Of a stretch of 64,000 nt of DNA, positions 28,501 through 39,405 are shown piece after piece. The notes under the pieces are model-generated. The model saw nothing but the letters and a program-made list of their open reading frames with translations, was not told the DNA's origin and did not search any database. How positions within the stretch are numbered: position 1 is the stretch's first letter; each line of letters opens with the position of its first letter. This DNA comes from VAZQ01 sp963840535 (GTDB lineage Bacteria; Pseudomonadota; Alphaproteobacteria; Rhizobiales; Xanthobacteraceae): assembly GCA_963840535.1 (NCBI GenBank), contig CAWIZJ010000029.1:62001-126000 (forward strand). The letters are read 5' to 3'. The position numbers were made by a program, and so were the translations under genes.

Positions 28501-31500
28501 AGCGAGTTCGCCGTCTACGGTCGCACCGATGATACCGATGGTTCTTGGGATGTGCATGCACGCGGATGGCGTGCGGCAACTCATCGGACTGCCCCCGATC
28601 GAGGTCGACCTTGCGCCCATAAGGCAGCGTTGTACCGAGTTGTTCGACCGCGAGGAGTGTCAGCGTCGATTTGCTGCTGCCGGCTATCATTATGGACCGA
28701 CGTTCCAGGGGATGGAGCAACTGTGGCGGGGCGAACGGGAAATGCTGGCCGCGGTTCGCGTCCCGAGCGGCTTGAACGAGCATCTATCCGACTATCGATT
28801 GCATCCTGCTGTTCTCGACGCTTGTTTCCAAACGATGCTGGCGGCCTTTCCGACCTGGGCCAACGAACGCGGCCTGAATGGCGAAATTTTCGTGCCGGTG
28901 AAGGTCGAACGCATCCGCTTTCACGCTACGCCTGCAACCCGCATGTTCGCCCACACCCGGGTGACCAACTTCAGTCCGACCGAGCTGAAGGTAGATCTGC
29001 GGGTCATGGATGAGGCTGGCGGCTGTCTCGTCGAGGTGCAGGGCCTCACCGCTCGGAAGGCCGGATACCGCGCGCGAAGACTGAGCAACACTCTCTACGA
29101 ATACCAGTGGAAGCCCAGTCCCCGAGAGACGGCCCGCGCCGGGCGGGACTCGAATCAGCTCCCATCGCCTCAGATGCTGAGTGCCGTCATGCAGGAGGAA
29201 GGCGATATCCTGCGGCGACGGTTCGATCGCGCTCGATTTCAGAACGAGTTCCAGGCGCGGTCCCGGGCGGTCGCAGCCGGCTACGTCGTACGCGCGTTGC
29301 AGGAATTGGGCTGGTCGCCGATGCCGCTCGGGTCGCTGCCGGTCGAGGAGCTGGCGGATCGATTGGGCATTGCCCGGCACTACCACCGATGGCTCAGAGC
29401 TGATGTTGAAGGAGTTGACCACGGCCGAAGCTGCCTCGACCGAGGACCCAGCACTTCCTTTGGAAGGCGCTGTGGGACGACTTCCCGGAGTGTCAAGCCG
29501 AGCTGAAGCATTTGCGGCTTTGCGGAGAGAGCTTGTCGGCAGTGCTGCGGGCCGACGTCGATCCGCTGAACCTCATCTTCCCGGAAGGGTCGCTCAGCGC
29601 TGCGGAGATCCTCTATCAGGATTCGCCGACCTTTCGCCTGAACAACCTGCTGGCGCAGAAGGCGGTCATCGAAATCGCTCGACGATCGCCGAAGGGCAGG
29701 GCGTTGCGGATTCTGGAGATAGGTGGTGGAACCGGCGGGACGACCAGCTTTGTCCTTCCGGTGCTGTCGGAACATTGCACCGAATATGTGTTCACCGACG
29801 TCTCGCCACGGTTCACGGCGCACGCTCAGCACAAGTTCGCCCGCTACCCGTTCGTGCAGTGCCGGACGCTCGATATCGAGCGTGATCCGGTCGAACAGGA
29901 ATTCGAAGCGCATTCCTTCGACCTGATCATCGCCTCCGACGTCCTGCACGCCACGAGGGACTTGCACAAGACAATCGATCATTTGAGGCAGGTCCTCGGC
30001 TCGCGCGGCACCATGCTGCTTGTGGAGTTGACCCGCCCGTGGCTGTTCATGAGTTTGATCTTCGGAGTGCTGAAGGGTTGGTGGCTGTTCGAGGATGACG
30101 TTCGGCTGGACGAGCCATGCATTTCACAGGACGCATGGAAGAGCCTGCTGCATGGCGCCGGGTTCAGCGACGTGGTCTGTGTCGCCGATTGTCCGGCGGT
30201 CGAAACTGCCCAGCATTCAGTGATCCTCGCACGCGGCCCGCAACTGACGGCATCGCCCGCACTGGCGCCGAGCAATGGCGTAAAACCAAGAGCGTGGCTG
30301 TTGTTTTCCGACGCAGGCTCTGCCGGCCGCCCGAGCGTTGGAGCGGAGCTCGCTCTCAAGCTGCGAGAGCGCGGGGACGCCGTCATCGAGGTGACGCACG
30401 GCGCCGAGTTTCGGCGACGCGATGCGTCGGCCTTCAACATCCGCGCTGGCAATTCCGATGACGTCAGACGTTTGATGGCGAGCGTCGGCAAACAGGCGCC
30501 GCGCGTCGCAGGCGTTGTTCACCTCCGCAGTCTCGACGCGGAAGCCGCCGACGCGATGACGAGCGATGCCCTCATGCTGTCGGCGAAGCTGGGTTGCGTC
30601 GAGGTGCTGCAGCTCATTCAGGCGGTTGCGGCCGCCGAAAGTCTCGCAGTCGACGGCATCTGGCTGGTCACCCGTTCGGCGCAGACGACCGGTGGCCGAG
30701 TCGGTACGACCCAGGTGGCGCAATCGCCGCTCTGGGGGTTGGGCAGAGTCGCGATCAATGAATATCAGAACTTGCGTTGCCGGCTGGTCGATCTGGCCAC
30801 CGGTTCCGGCGAGGAGATCGAGTCGCTCGCCGAGGAATTGACGGTCGAGAACGAGAACGAGAACGAGGATGAGATCGCCCTCCACGGCGAGTTGCGATAT
30901 GTGCGCCGGCTGGTGCCGGTAACCTCGGCCACCGTTCACGGGATGGGCCGGGCAACTGCAGGAGGTCCGCAGGCATTCCGGATCGAAGTGCCGCGGCCGG
31001 GTATCCTGGACTCGATCAGCGCCCGCGCATGCCGAGCGCATGGTCCCCAAATCCAACGAAGTAGAGATCGAGATCGCCGCCGCCGGCCTTAATTTCATGG
31101 ACCTGATGCTCGCGATGGGAATGCTTCCCCCGGAGGTGACGGATGGCCCCGCTCGCAACCTGCCCGGCCTGGAGTGCGCCGGCCGCGTGGTCGCCGTGGG
31201 CGATGGGGTGTCGGACTTCGCCGTCGGCGACGAGGTGATAACCGCCGCAATGCCCGGCAACCTGGCGACCCACATCATCGCGGATGCGCGGTTCGTCGCG
31301 CCCAAGCCGCGCCACCTTACATTCGAACAGGCGGCGACGATCCCCATCGCTTTCTTCACCGCGTTCTATTCGCTTCATACGCTCGGGCAGCTGCAACCTG
31401 GAGAGAGGGTGTTGATCCATTCGGCCACCGGCGGCGTCGGGCTGGCGGCGGTGCAATTGGCGTTGAAGGCAGGGGCGATCGTCTTTGCGACCGCCGGCTC

Positions 31501-33224
31501 GCCGGAGAAGCGGGAATTGCTGACGGCGCTCGGAGTGCCGCATGTGATGGATTCGCGCAGTCTCGCCTTCGCCGACGAGGTGCTGACCTTGACCGAAGGC
31601 GAGGGCGTCGATCTCGTGCTGAACTCGCTCTCTGGCGATGCGATCGACAAGGGACTCTCGATACTGCGGCCGTACGGACGGTTCATCGAGATCGGCAAGA
31701 CGGACATCTACAAGAATCGCAAGATCGGAATGCGGCCGCTGCGCAAGAACATTTCCATGTTCGTTGTGGACCTGCTCGGCTCACCGCGGCCGGAGTTCGC
31801 CCGCTCGCTCATGCGTGAAGTGATGGGACGCTTCGAGAGCGGTGAGCTGCGTCCGCTGCCGCACCACGTCTTCCCGGTCACGCGAATCGCGGACGCATTT
31901 CGCGACATGGCGCAGGGGAGGCATGTCGGCAAGCTCATCATCTCCATGCAGGACCGCGCGGGGCTGCGGGTCGAGCGCGATGCCCGGCGGTCCTTCGCGA
32001 TCGATCCCGACGCCAGCTACCTGATCACCGGTGGTCTCGGCGGCTTTGGATTGGCGGTCGCCAACCACCTCGCGCGGGGCGGGGCCCGTCATCTGGCCCT
32101 GGTCGGGCGCAGGGGCCTCTCGCCAGCGACGGAGCCGTCGGTGGAGAGCCTGCGTCGGAGTGGTGTCGAGGTGATGGTTTGCCAAGCTGATGTCACCGAT
32201 CGCGAGCAGGTCCAGCGCGTCGTTGCCGCCGTTCAACGAATGGCCCCTTTGCGCGGCGTCATGCACGCCGCGATGGTGTTGGACGACGCGCCGATCGAGC
32301 GGCTCACCGAGGAACGCATGTGGAAGGCGATGGCGCCCAAGATCATGGGCGCGTGGCATCTCCATGCACTGACGGCTGAGATCCCATTGGACTTTTTCGT
32401 GCTGTTCTCGTCGTTCGCATCGATCGTCGGCAATCCGGGACAGGCCAACTATGTGGCGGGAAACGCGTTTCTGGATGCGTTGGCCTATTACCGAAGGGAG
32501 CGCGGGCTTCCTGCCCTTGCGATCAACTGGGGAGTCGTGGGCGAGGTCGGACATGTGGCGGCCAGCGCGGAGATGACCGATCGACTGGCACCGGCTCGGC
32601 CTCAAGGCCATGCCCCTTTCCGACACGCTCGATGCCCTCGAGCGAACTGATGTCCGGCGACGCCGTGCAGGTCGGCAGTGGCGGACGTCGAATGGAAAGC
32701 TCTGTTGCGGGCGACGGGAATGCGCGCCTCGGCACGATATTCCGCTCTGGTCGGCACCGGAGTCGGAAGAGAGCCACTGAGCTTGAGCTCGGGGGTGCAC
32801 GACATACTCGAAGCAGAACCAGCCGCGCTTCCATCGCTGGTGGAGACCTATATCAGGGATCACTTCGCGCGGGCAATGGGAAGCGCGCCGGGCCGTATCG
32901 ACTGCCAGCAGTCACTGCGCAATCTCGGGATCGATTCCCTGATTGCCGTCGAGATCCGAAATCGCGTCAATACCGATCTCGGCGTGAATATTCCGCTTGC
33001 GAAACTGATGCAGAACGAAAGCATCAACACATTGGCTGCTTACGTCGCGGAGCGGCTGCTCGAACGCAATGCCGGCGAAGTCTCCAAGAGCTCGACCGGT
33101 GCCGATGTCGGACGTTGCGCTCAGCGGCGCGGATGCCAGCAAGCTCCTCGAACGCATCGACGAACTGACCGACGAGGAGGTCGAGCACCACTTGAGATTG
33201 CTCGAGCCGAAAGGTCAGGTCTGA
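25524..33224 (+). pseudogene. Highly reducing type I polyketide synthase (KS-AT-DH-MT-ER-KR-ACP), frameshifted
   Basis: About 2,560 residues after bridging about 15 single-base shifts, all of which move the frame by +1. KS (25524-26840): active Cys in DTACSSSL (codon 26056), His motifs EAHGTGTPVGDP and GSIKSNLGHLEAAAG. AT (27160-28010): GHSAGEMAAAYIAG. DH (28210-29080): DHRISGSTVFPGAGY and HPAVLDACFQ. C-methyltransferase (29080-30250): ILEIGGGTGGTTSFV. Structural KR region about 30290-30950. ER (31000-31960): HSATGGVGLAAVQLALKAG. KR (32000-32560): YLITGGLGGFGLAVANHLA. ACP (32820-33060): phosphopantetheine Ser in NLGIDSLIAVEI. No thioesterase. Shifts lie near 25612, 27035, 27565, 27705, 27853, 28035, 28153, 28570, 29397, 29452, 31024, 32590, 32640, 32673 and 33110. 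One module with all reducing domains suggests iterative synthesis of a saturated, methyl-branched chain. Confidence 0.85.
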
Positions 33225-35943
33225 TGCCTGGCGTCGGGCTGGATCAGCTCACCAGGGCGCAGAAGCGTGCGTTGCTGGCCGATCGCCTGCGCAACCAGAG
33301 CCGTCTCACGGCATCGGGAGTGGCGCTCTCCGGAGGAGACGTACCACCGAGAGAGGAACGAGACGAAGGCCGTAGATCTTTTCTGGACGATGAGGTCATC
33401 GCGCTCGCTTCCGTCAAGGATTGGCATGCCGAGGAGCAGGATCATTATGTAAGGTACGTCGCGCCGTACAAGGGATTCCTCTATCAACGCCTGGGTCTCG
33501 ATAAGACGTTCGTGCGTGGGGAGGGATGCTACCTGTTCGACGCGGACGGAGTTGGCTACGCCGACTTCATCGCGCAATTCGGTGCCGTACCGTTCGGGCA
33601 CACCCCACACTCCATATGGCAGGCGCTGGAAAACACCCGGCACGAGGCCGTGCCGAATCTGGTGATCACGTCGATTTCTGCGGCGCAAGGCGAACTGGCT
33701 GCGCAACTGCTGGCGATCGCTCCGACCGGGCTCGCGCACGTCGTGTTCACGAACAGCGGCGCCGAGTTCGGTCGAGGCGGCAATCAAGCTCGCCCGCTGT
33801 CGCACCGGCCGGCTCGGGATCCTGTCGGCACGCAACGGCTTCCACGGCCTCACGCTTGCGGGCATGTCGGCAACCGATACGTCGATTCTTCCAGCGCGGC
33901 TTCGGCGCGCCGGTTCCGGGGTTCGATCTGGTGCCCTTCGGCGATCTCGAGGCGCTCGAAGCGACGCTGGCGGCAAGACCCGGCTTCTTCGCCGCGTTCA
34001 TGGTGGAGATCATTCAGGGAGAGTCGGGGATCCGTGTCGCGCCGCCCGGCTATCTGGCCGCTGCCCGGGACCTGTGCCACCGGTACGGCGCGCTGCTCAT
34101 TGTCGATGAGGTCCAGACCGGGCTCGGCAGGACCGGGAGACTGTTCGCCTGCGAGGAGGAAGGCGTGACTCCCGACATTCTCGCGCTTGCCAAGGCGCTC
34201 GGCGGAGGCCTGATACCGATCGGCGCCTGCCTCTACACCGAGGCCGCCTACACCGAGCACTTCGACCTGCGGCACGGTTCCACTTTCGCCGGCAACACGC
34301 TCGCGTGCCGGGCGGCACTGGCGGCCATCGCCGAATTGACCAAGGACGACCAACGAGCTGGTGCGCAGGTGGCTGCGATTGGAGAGCGCCTGCGGGAGCA
34401 ATTGCGCCAACTCCAGAGCGAATACCCGCTGCTGGTCAGGGAGATTCGCGGGCGCGGCCTGATGCTCGGGGTGGAGCTCGACTTCGCCAGTCGCCGAGCA
34501 ACCAGAACAGGCTGCTCTCGCTCCTCCAGGAGCAGGGCTTGCTGCTGTACATGGCGGTCAGCTACCTGCTCAATGTCGAGCGTGTCCGGATCGCCCCGTC
34601 GTTTACCCACGGCACCGTGCTGCGCATCGAGCCTCCGCTGATCGCCGACGAGCCGCATTGTGTGACCATCTCATCGGTGCGCTGCAACGGCTGCTGGACG
34701 TACTTGCAGCGCGGCGACTCCGGCGAACTGCTCGGGCACCTCATGGGCAGATCCCGCTGCCGGCATGCTGCCCCGATCGAGCGCGACGGCGCGCGCTCCC
34801 GGCCTGCGACCGCGGCGCAGTGCGCAGAGCACGCGCTTCGCCTTCGTCGCGCACCTGCTCGAGCGTCGACGACTTCCGACGTTTCGATCCGACGCTCAAG
34901 CCATTCAGCGATACGGAACTGGAAGACGTTGAGAGTCGCGGATCACCGAGTTCATGAAGCCGTGTCCGTTCGACGATCTCGCCGTTCGGTCGGCCGATGG
35001 CGGCCAGGCCATCGGCGAGCTGATAGCGCTGCCATATCTGCCGTCCGAGCTCGTCGCCTTGCCGCAGGACGAGGCGGTGGAGCTCGTTCAGAAGGCGGTC
35101 GATCTGGCGGCGGAGCGGGGTGCCGAGGTGGTCGGCTCGGCGGGGTTCACCTCGATCGTGACCTACGGCGGACTGGCAGTGCAGGCGCCCGAGGGGTGAG
35201 GGTAACCAGCGGCAACAGCTACACCACCTGGTCGGCGATGCGCGCCGTGGAGGCCGCCTGCGCCAATTACGGCGTTTCGCTCGCGAGTTGCGCGGTCGCG
35301 ATCGTCGGCGCCACCGGAGTGATCGGCCAGGCGCTGAGCCTGCTTTGCGCCGAACGGGCGGCCGAGCTGATCCTGATCGGCAATCCTCAGGTCGAGACCA
35401 GCATCGGACGACTGCAGCTGGTTGCCGAGGACTGCAGGCGGCACGTGTTGTCGCGCGCCGCGCCGGGCACAGGCTCCCTCCCGGTGACGTCGCGGAGCGG
35501 CTCGTCGGCCGGCGCGCGCTGGCGGCGCTCGATCCGGGAATGGGTGTGACCATCACCACCGATATCGAGCGGCACCTTCCGCGGGCGCACATCGTGCTGA
35601 CGGCAACAAGTGCCGTGCAGCCCTTCATTTCCGCGCGCCATCTGCGAAACGGCGCCATGGTCTGCGACATTCCCGGCCGTTCAATGTGGCATCCGGCCTG
35701 TGCGATGAAAGACCAGACCTGCATTGGGTCGATGGGGGGCTCGTGCGGTGCCGGATGAGTCCGTGCTGGGGCTCCTCGAGGAGCCGGACCGGAGCAACGT
35801 GCTGGTACGTGCGCCGCGGAGACCATCATCCTGGCCCTGTCCGGCTTTCGGAGCGAGCATCTCTGCGGGCGGCTGGACCCCGCAACCATCGAGGACCTGG
35901 GCCTGATCGCCGCCAAGCTCAGGGGTTCTCGGCCGCGCGCTGA
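33224..35943 (+). pseudogene. Fused class III aminotransferase and acyl-ACP-reductase (AAR)-like protein, frameshifted
   Basis: About 900 residues bridged. The ATG overlaps the PKS stop as TGATG, so the two are translationally coupled. Residues 1-30 (LTRAQKRALLADRLRNQ) look like a docking helix. The aminotransferase part has TNSGAE-VEAAIKLARCRTG, LIVDEVQTGLGRTG and the PLP Lys in LAKALGGGLIPIGA. From about 34840 the sequence continues as an AAR-like reductase: FAFVAHLLEVDDFRR, PYLPSELVALPQDEAVELVQ, GFTSIVTYGG, VTSGNSYTTW, the Rossmann loop VAIVGATGVIGQAL, then WVDGGLV and TCAAETIILAL, whose Cys may be the thioester-forming residue. AAR enzymes reduce acyl-ACP to aldehyde, so one protein could release the PKS chain and aminate it. 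Shifts near 33775, 33860, 34490, 34665, 34705, 34890, 34935, 35450 and 35800. Confidence 0.75.
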
Positions 35944-36002
35944 CTTGAGGTCTCGCTGGGACGGCGCGGCGCGCGCTTACGAGACAGGGCTGCGGTGCTC
36001 AG

Positions 36003-37207
36003 CAGGGGAATTGCTTTTGGCTTTTGTAGGCCTATTGCAAAGGGCTGCGAACAGGATTCTCGAAAATGACTCCCGATTTCGGAAGGGGGGTCAGATGGGC
36101 AAACTCAAGAAGTATTTCAGGAGATTGCGCGATCCACGGGCGGCCAATGCATCTTATCCGTTGCTGGAGGTACTCTTCGTTGCACTGGCGGCGGTGCTCT
36201 GCGGGGCCAAGAGTTGCACGGACATGTCCGACTTTGGTCGGCGCAAGGTAGACCTGCTGCGCCGGTTTGTGCCGCTGGAGAAAGGTGTCCCGAGCCACGA
36301 TGTGTTCAGCGACGTGTTTCGCATGCTGGATCCCAGAGCCTTCGAGCGGGTGTTCCGGGACTTTGTCGCAGCATTCGCCAAATTCCACAACCTGGATTTG
36401 AGCGGCGTGTTCGCGGTCGACGGCAAATCGTTGTGCGGCGCCTACTGAGCGAGGCAAGAGCGCCCTGCCGGTTCACTTGGTCAACGTCTTTGCGGCCAAA
36501 GCCCGCGTGGCGCTGGCCTCGCGAAAGGCGCCCGGCAGAAACGGTTCGAGGCGGCTCTGGAAGTCCTCCAAATGCTGCGGCTGAAACGCAAGATCGTCAC
36601 GGCGGACGCGCTTTTTTGCAGCCGTCCCTTCGCCAAGACGGTACTGGACCAGGGTGGCAACTATGTGCTGGCGCTCAAGAAGAACCAAGGCAAGCTCTTT
36701 GCGGACGTCGAACGCCGCTTCGCGCGCAAGGGCGAGCGAGACACGGCCGAGCAGCTTCAGGAGGCAACGCACGATCGCCGCGAGAAGCGACGGGCGACCA
36801 TCATGCGCGACAGCAAGCTCGCCGAGCTGCACAATTTTCCCGGCATTGCCGCCATCGCCGAGAATCACGTCTTGGCGGCGGTGCAAGGGATACCCTGCAG
36901 GCAAGCCGTTTGTCCGATACTTCATTCTCTCCACATACGTATCGGCCACGAGACTGCTCGAGATCGTCCGCTCGCACTGGTCCGCTCCAGAACCAGCTGC
37001 ACTGGATACTCGATGTCGTCTTTGCCGAAGACGCCAATCGCGCCAGAAAGGATGCAGCACCCGAAAATCTCGCAGTCTTGCGCAGGCTCGCCCCTCAACC
37101 TCCTTCGAAGCCCACCCAGAACCGATCTCGATGCGCCGCAAAATGAATGCCGCAGCATGGGACGACGCCTTCTTTCTCAGCCTTGTGGGCCAAAAGCGAT
37201 AGCCCTG
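36003..37207 (+). mobile_element. ISAs1-family insertion sequence
   Basis: A 1,205-bp element with imperfect terminal inverted repeats CAGGGGAATTGCTTTTGGC (36003-36021) and, on the other strand, CAGGGCTATCGCTTTTGGC (37189-37207). It is flanked by an exact 10-bp target duplication CGGTGCTCAG (35993-36002 and 37208-37217). It sits at the convergent junction of the aminotransferase/AAR gene and the third FemAB-like gene and changes the C-terminus of the latter: without the element that reading frame would end ...EHRSPVS, now it reads ...EHRRAIAFGPQG. Confidence 0.85.
36095..37202 (+). pseudogene. ISAs1-family transposase, frameshifted
   Basis: About 365 residues bridged. The ATG at 36095 follows GGAAGGGGGG. 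The N-terminus (LKKYFRRLRDPRAANASYPL, VALAAVLCGAKSCTDM) and the first catalytic Asp in FAVDGKSL are in one frame. An extra T in TACTGAGCG shifts it; then KRKIVTADALFC (second Asp), YVLALKKNQGKLF and RRKMNAAAWDDAFFLSLV follow in other frames. This is the DDE arrangement of the ISAs1 / H-repeat-associated family. As written it could not make an active protein. Confidence 0.8.
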
Positions 37208-38387
37208 CGGTGCTCAGCGGGCTTGCCGGCCATATCGATGTCGCTCTTGAATATGTTCGAGGGCGGATGCGGCGGCACCTGCGCGATCATGACGCCGGCG
37301 CCATAGTGGATGATCCGCGACATCAGCGGCCCCAGCCCTTTGGCGAACACGTAGAGCGGCTCCGAATAGCAGCCGATCCGCGCCTTGAAGACGCCTGCGG
37401 ACTGCCCGACCTCGATCCGCGACACGCCCTTGCGCAAGGCGCGGTCGAGGCCCGCATACATAAGGTTGAAGTAGAGGTCGAGCTCGTCGTTCAGCCGATA
37501 ATCGAGACCGGCATAAAGCATGCTGTAGGTCGAGCCGGCGTGCAGGCACCAGCCGAACGCAATGATCCGCGCGTCCCTGGAGTATGCGACGAGCTCGATT
37601 TCGCCGGGAAGCCGGGACGTCAGCTCCTGGAAAAACTCGATCGGAAGGATTTCCAGATCGGCCTGGCCTTGGCGGCCATCTGGTGGTAGAGCGCGTGGAC
37701 CTCCGGCGTATACGCCCGCAATATCTCCTGCGGATCGGTCAGGATGGCTAGCTTGACCCCGGTATTCTTCAGCTTCCGCGTGGAACGGTTGATCTGCTGG
37801 CGGTAGCGCGTCTTGAGCGCCGCGCAGTAGTGCGCAAAATCCGGGAATGAAGGCCTGAACAGGTGCATCGGCAGGCTCGGGATGCAGCGATAGCCGAGGT
37901 TCAGCAGCGGGTTCATCCATTCCAGGTCGTCCGTGCCGAACTCCTTGAAAGCGACCACGTCCGCGGCGGTGCGCGCCGCCAGATCGCGTATCGCCGCATC
38001 CAACAGCGGGAGGATCTGCGCACCGGCACCGGCAGGCGTCAGCGCCAGGCACTTCTCGCCGGGGGACCCCGGCAGTCCGCACATCATCACCTTCAGCTTC
38101 CGGAATCTCACAGCACTCCCGGCACATGCCGGATGATCCGCGCCAGACGCGGATCGGCCAAATCCGCCAGATCAACGGTCATGGCGGTCAGACAGGCGCA
38201 GGCGGCGACGGCCGTCGTCGTAGACGATGACGTGCCAGAACCGGCAGCTCTGCTTCATGCCGGCTTCGGCCGCGGCGACGAAGCAGGGGTCGAGGAAGAT
38301 CGACGCGCCGGATTCGGAGCGAACGCGCTCCCAGGAAGCCAGATCCACATCGCCGATCGAATTGAAGATCCGATAAGTGTAGGGCAT
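37177..38387 (-). pseudogene. FemAB/BioF2-like acyltransferase, copy 3, frameshifted and IS-altered at its end
   Basis: About 400 residues bridged. It starts MPYTYRIFNSIGDVDLASW, parallel to copies 1 and 2 (SYRIFDSIEHVDVTEW), and keeps QQINRSTRKLKNTGVKL, VHALYHQMAAKA, LYAGLDYRLNDELDLYFNL and ARIGCYSEPLYVFAKGLG. Frame changes lie near 38190, 38110 and 37660. The last seven codons derive from the ISAs1 element. It is the last gene of the minus-strand run, 17 nt after the O-methyltransferase. It is clearly more diverged from copies 1 and 2 than they are from each other. A third acyltransferase of this kind in one locus suggests several acylation steps or an oligomeric acylated product (inference). 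Confidence 0.75.
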
Positions 38388-38404
38388 TCGCGCGGCCCGC
38401 CCCG

Positions 38405-39405
38405 TCAGGTTTCAAACACCACGAGGGCTTGCGGCGTCGGCGGCAGCGGACGCGCCGTGGCCCCGCGAAACCCCGCAAGCCCGCGCGATCTCGTCCAGAT
38501 CGCCGGCGGTATAGGCGTCGCCGCCCGGAGTGGACACGAGCATCAAGAAGGCGAACGTGGCCTGCAGCGGCGGCGAGACCCGATCCGCATTGGGGACGAA
38601 CTCGACGGCCAGCACCCGCCCCGCCGGGGAGAGACTGGCCTTGACCTTGCGCAGCAGTGCAACGCACTGGTCGCGATCGAGGTGATGCAGGAAGTTCGGC
38701 AGCAATACGAGATCGAATCCGCGGCCCCACTCCGCGTCGAAGGCGCTCCCGCGATCGTGCGCAGCCGGTCGTCGACCTCGGCGGCCCTCGCATTCTCGCG
38801 CGCCACCGCAAGGACCTCCGCCCAGTCCACGGCCGTCACGACCACGCCGGCAGCGCCCTCGCGACCTCGATGCCGTAGAGGCCGTGTCCGGCGGCGACGT
38901 CGAGGACCGTGCGCGGCGGCGTGGGCAGCGCGGCGACATAGGCCGCGACGCGCTTGGCCGCCGGAGCCGCGAGCGGCACCATGGCGTTGGCGAAGCGCAC
39001 CCAGATCGGATGATCCGAAGCGAGGTTGGCGAGCCCGCTCGAACCACCGCGGCGCACGTATGACACCGGATCGTTCAAGGCCAGCGTGAGCATCTCCGGC
39101 GCCGCGAGAAAGTCGATGCAGCTGCCGAGCGCGGGCGGCGACGATCGGTCGAGAAATCTCCTGGCCGACGGGGTCAGGCCGTAGCTCGACTCCTGCTTCG
39201 CCAGCAGGCCGATGACCGTGAGGTAGTCGCAGAGGATGCGCAATCCCCGCGGCGCGGCGCCGGTATGCGCGGCGAGCACCTCGTGGTCATCGTCCCCGCC
39301 CCGATCAAGGTGAAGATATCGAGCTTGACCGCCGCCGTCAGCGCGGCCGTCTTCTGGTACGCCAGAACGGCGTCGTAGACGGGATTCTCCGGAGGGGAAG
39401 CTCAT
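38405..39405 (-). pseudogene. SAM-dependent O-methyltransferase, frameshifted
   Basis: About 333 residues bridged, the size of small-molecule O-methyltransferases with an N-terminal dimerisation domain. ATG at 39403-39405, then an extra C in a C-run; removing it gives MSFPPENPVYDAVLAYQKTA and VKLDIFTLIGAG. The winged-helix region has GLRILCDYLTVIGLL. The SAM site is VLDVAAGHGLYGIEVARAL; FDLVLLPNFLHHLD and GRVLAVEFVPNADR follow, and PQALVVFET ends the protein. Shifts lie near 39385, 38870, 38760 and 38460. The start appears to overlap the stop of the preceding adenylation protein (ATGA), so both belong to one operon. It could methylate a hydroxyl or carboxyl of the product. Confidence 0.75.

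Noticed and set aside
30849..30870. Repeats of GAGAAC inside the PKS
   Set aside because: Only three units within a linker coding for Glu/Asn; likely simple codon repetition with no regulatory meaning.
25524..33224. Programmed frameshifting or several short PKS proteins instead of one
   Set aside because: The changes are too many, fall inside catalytic domains, lack slippery sites, and no ribosome-binding site precedes the new frames. One synthase interrupted by insertions explains them better.
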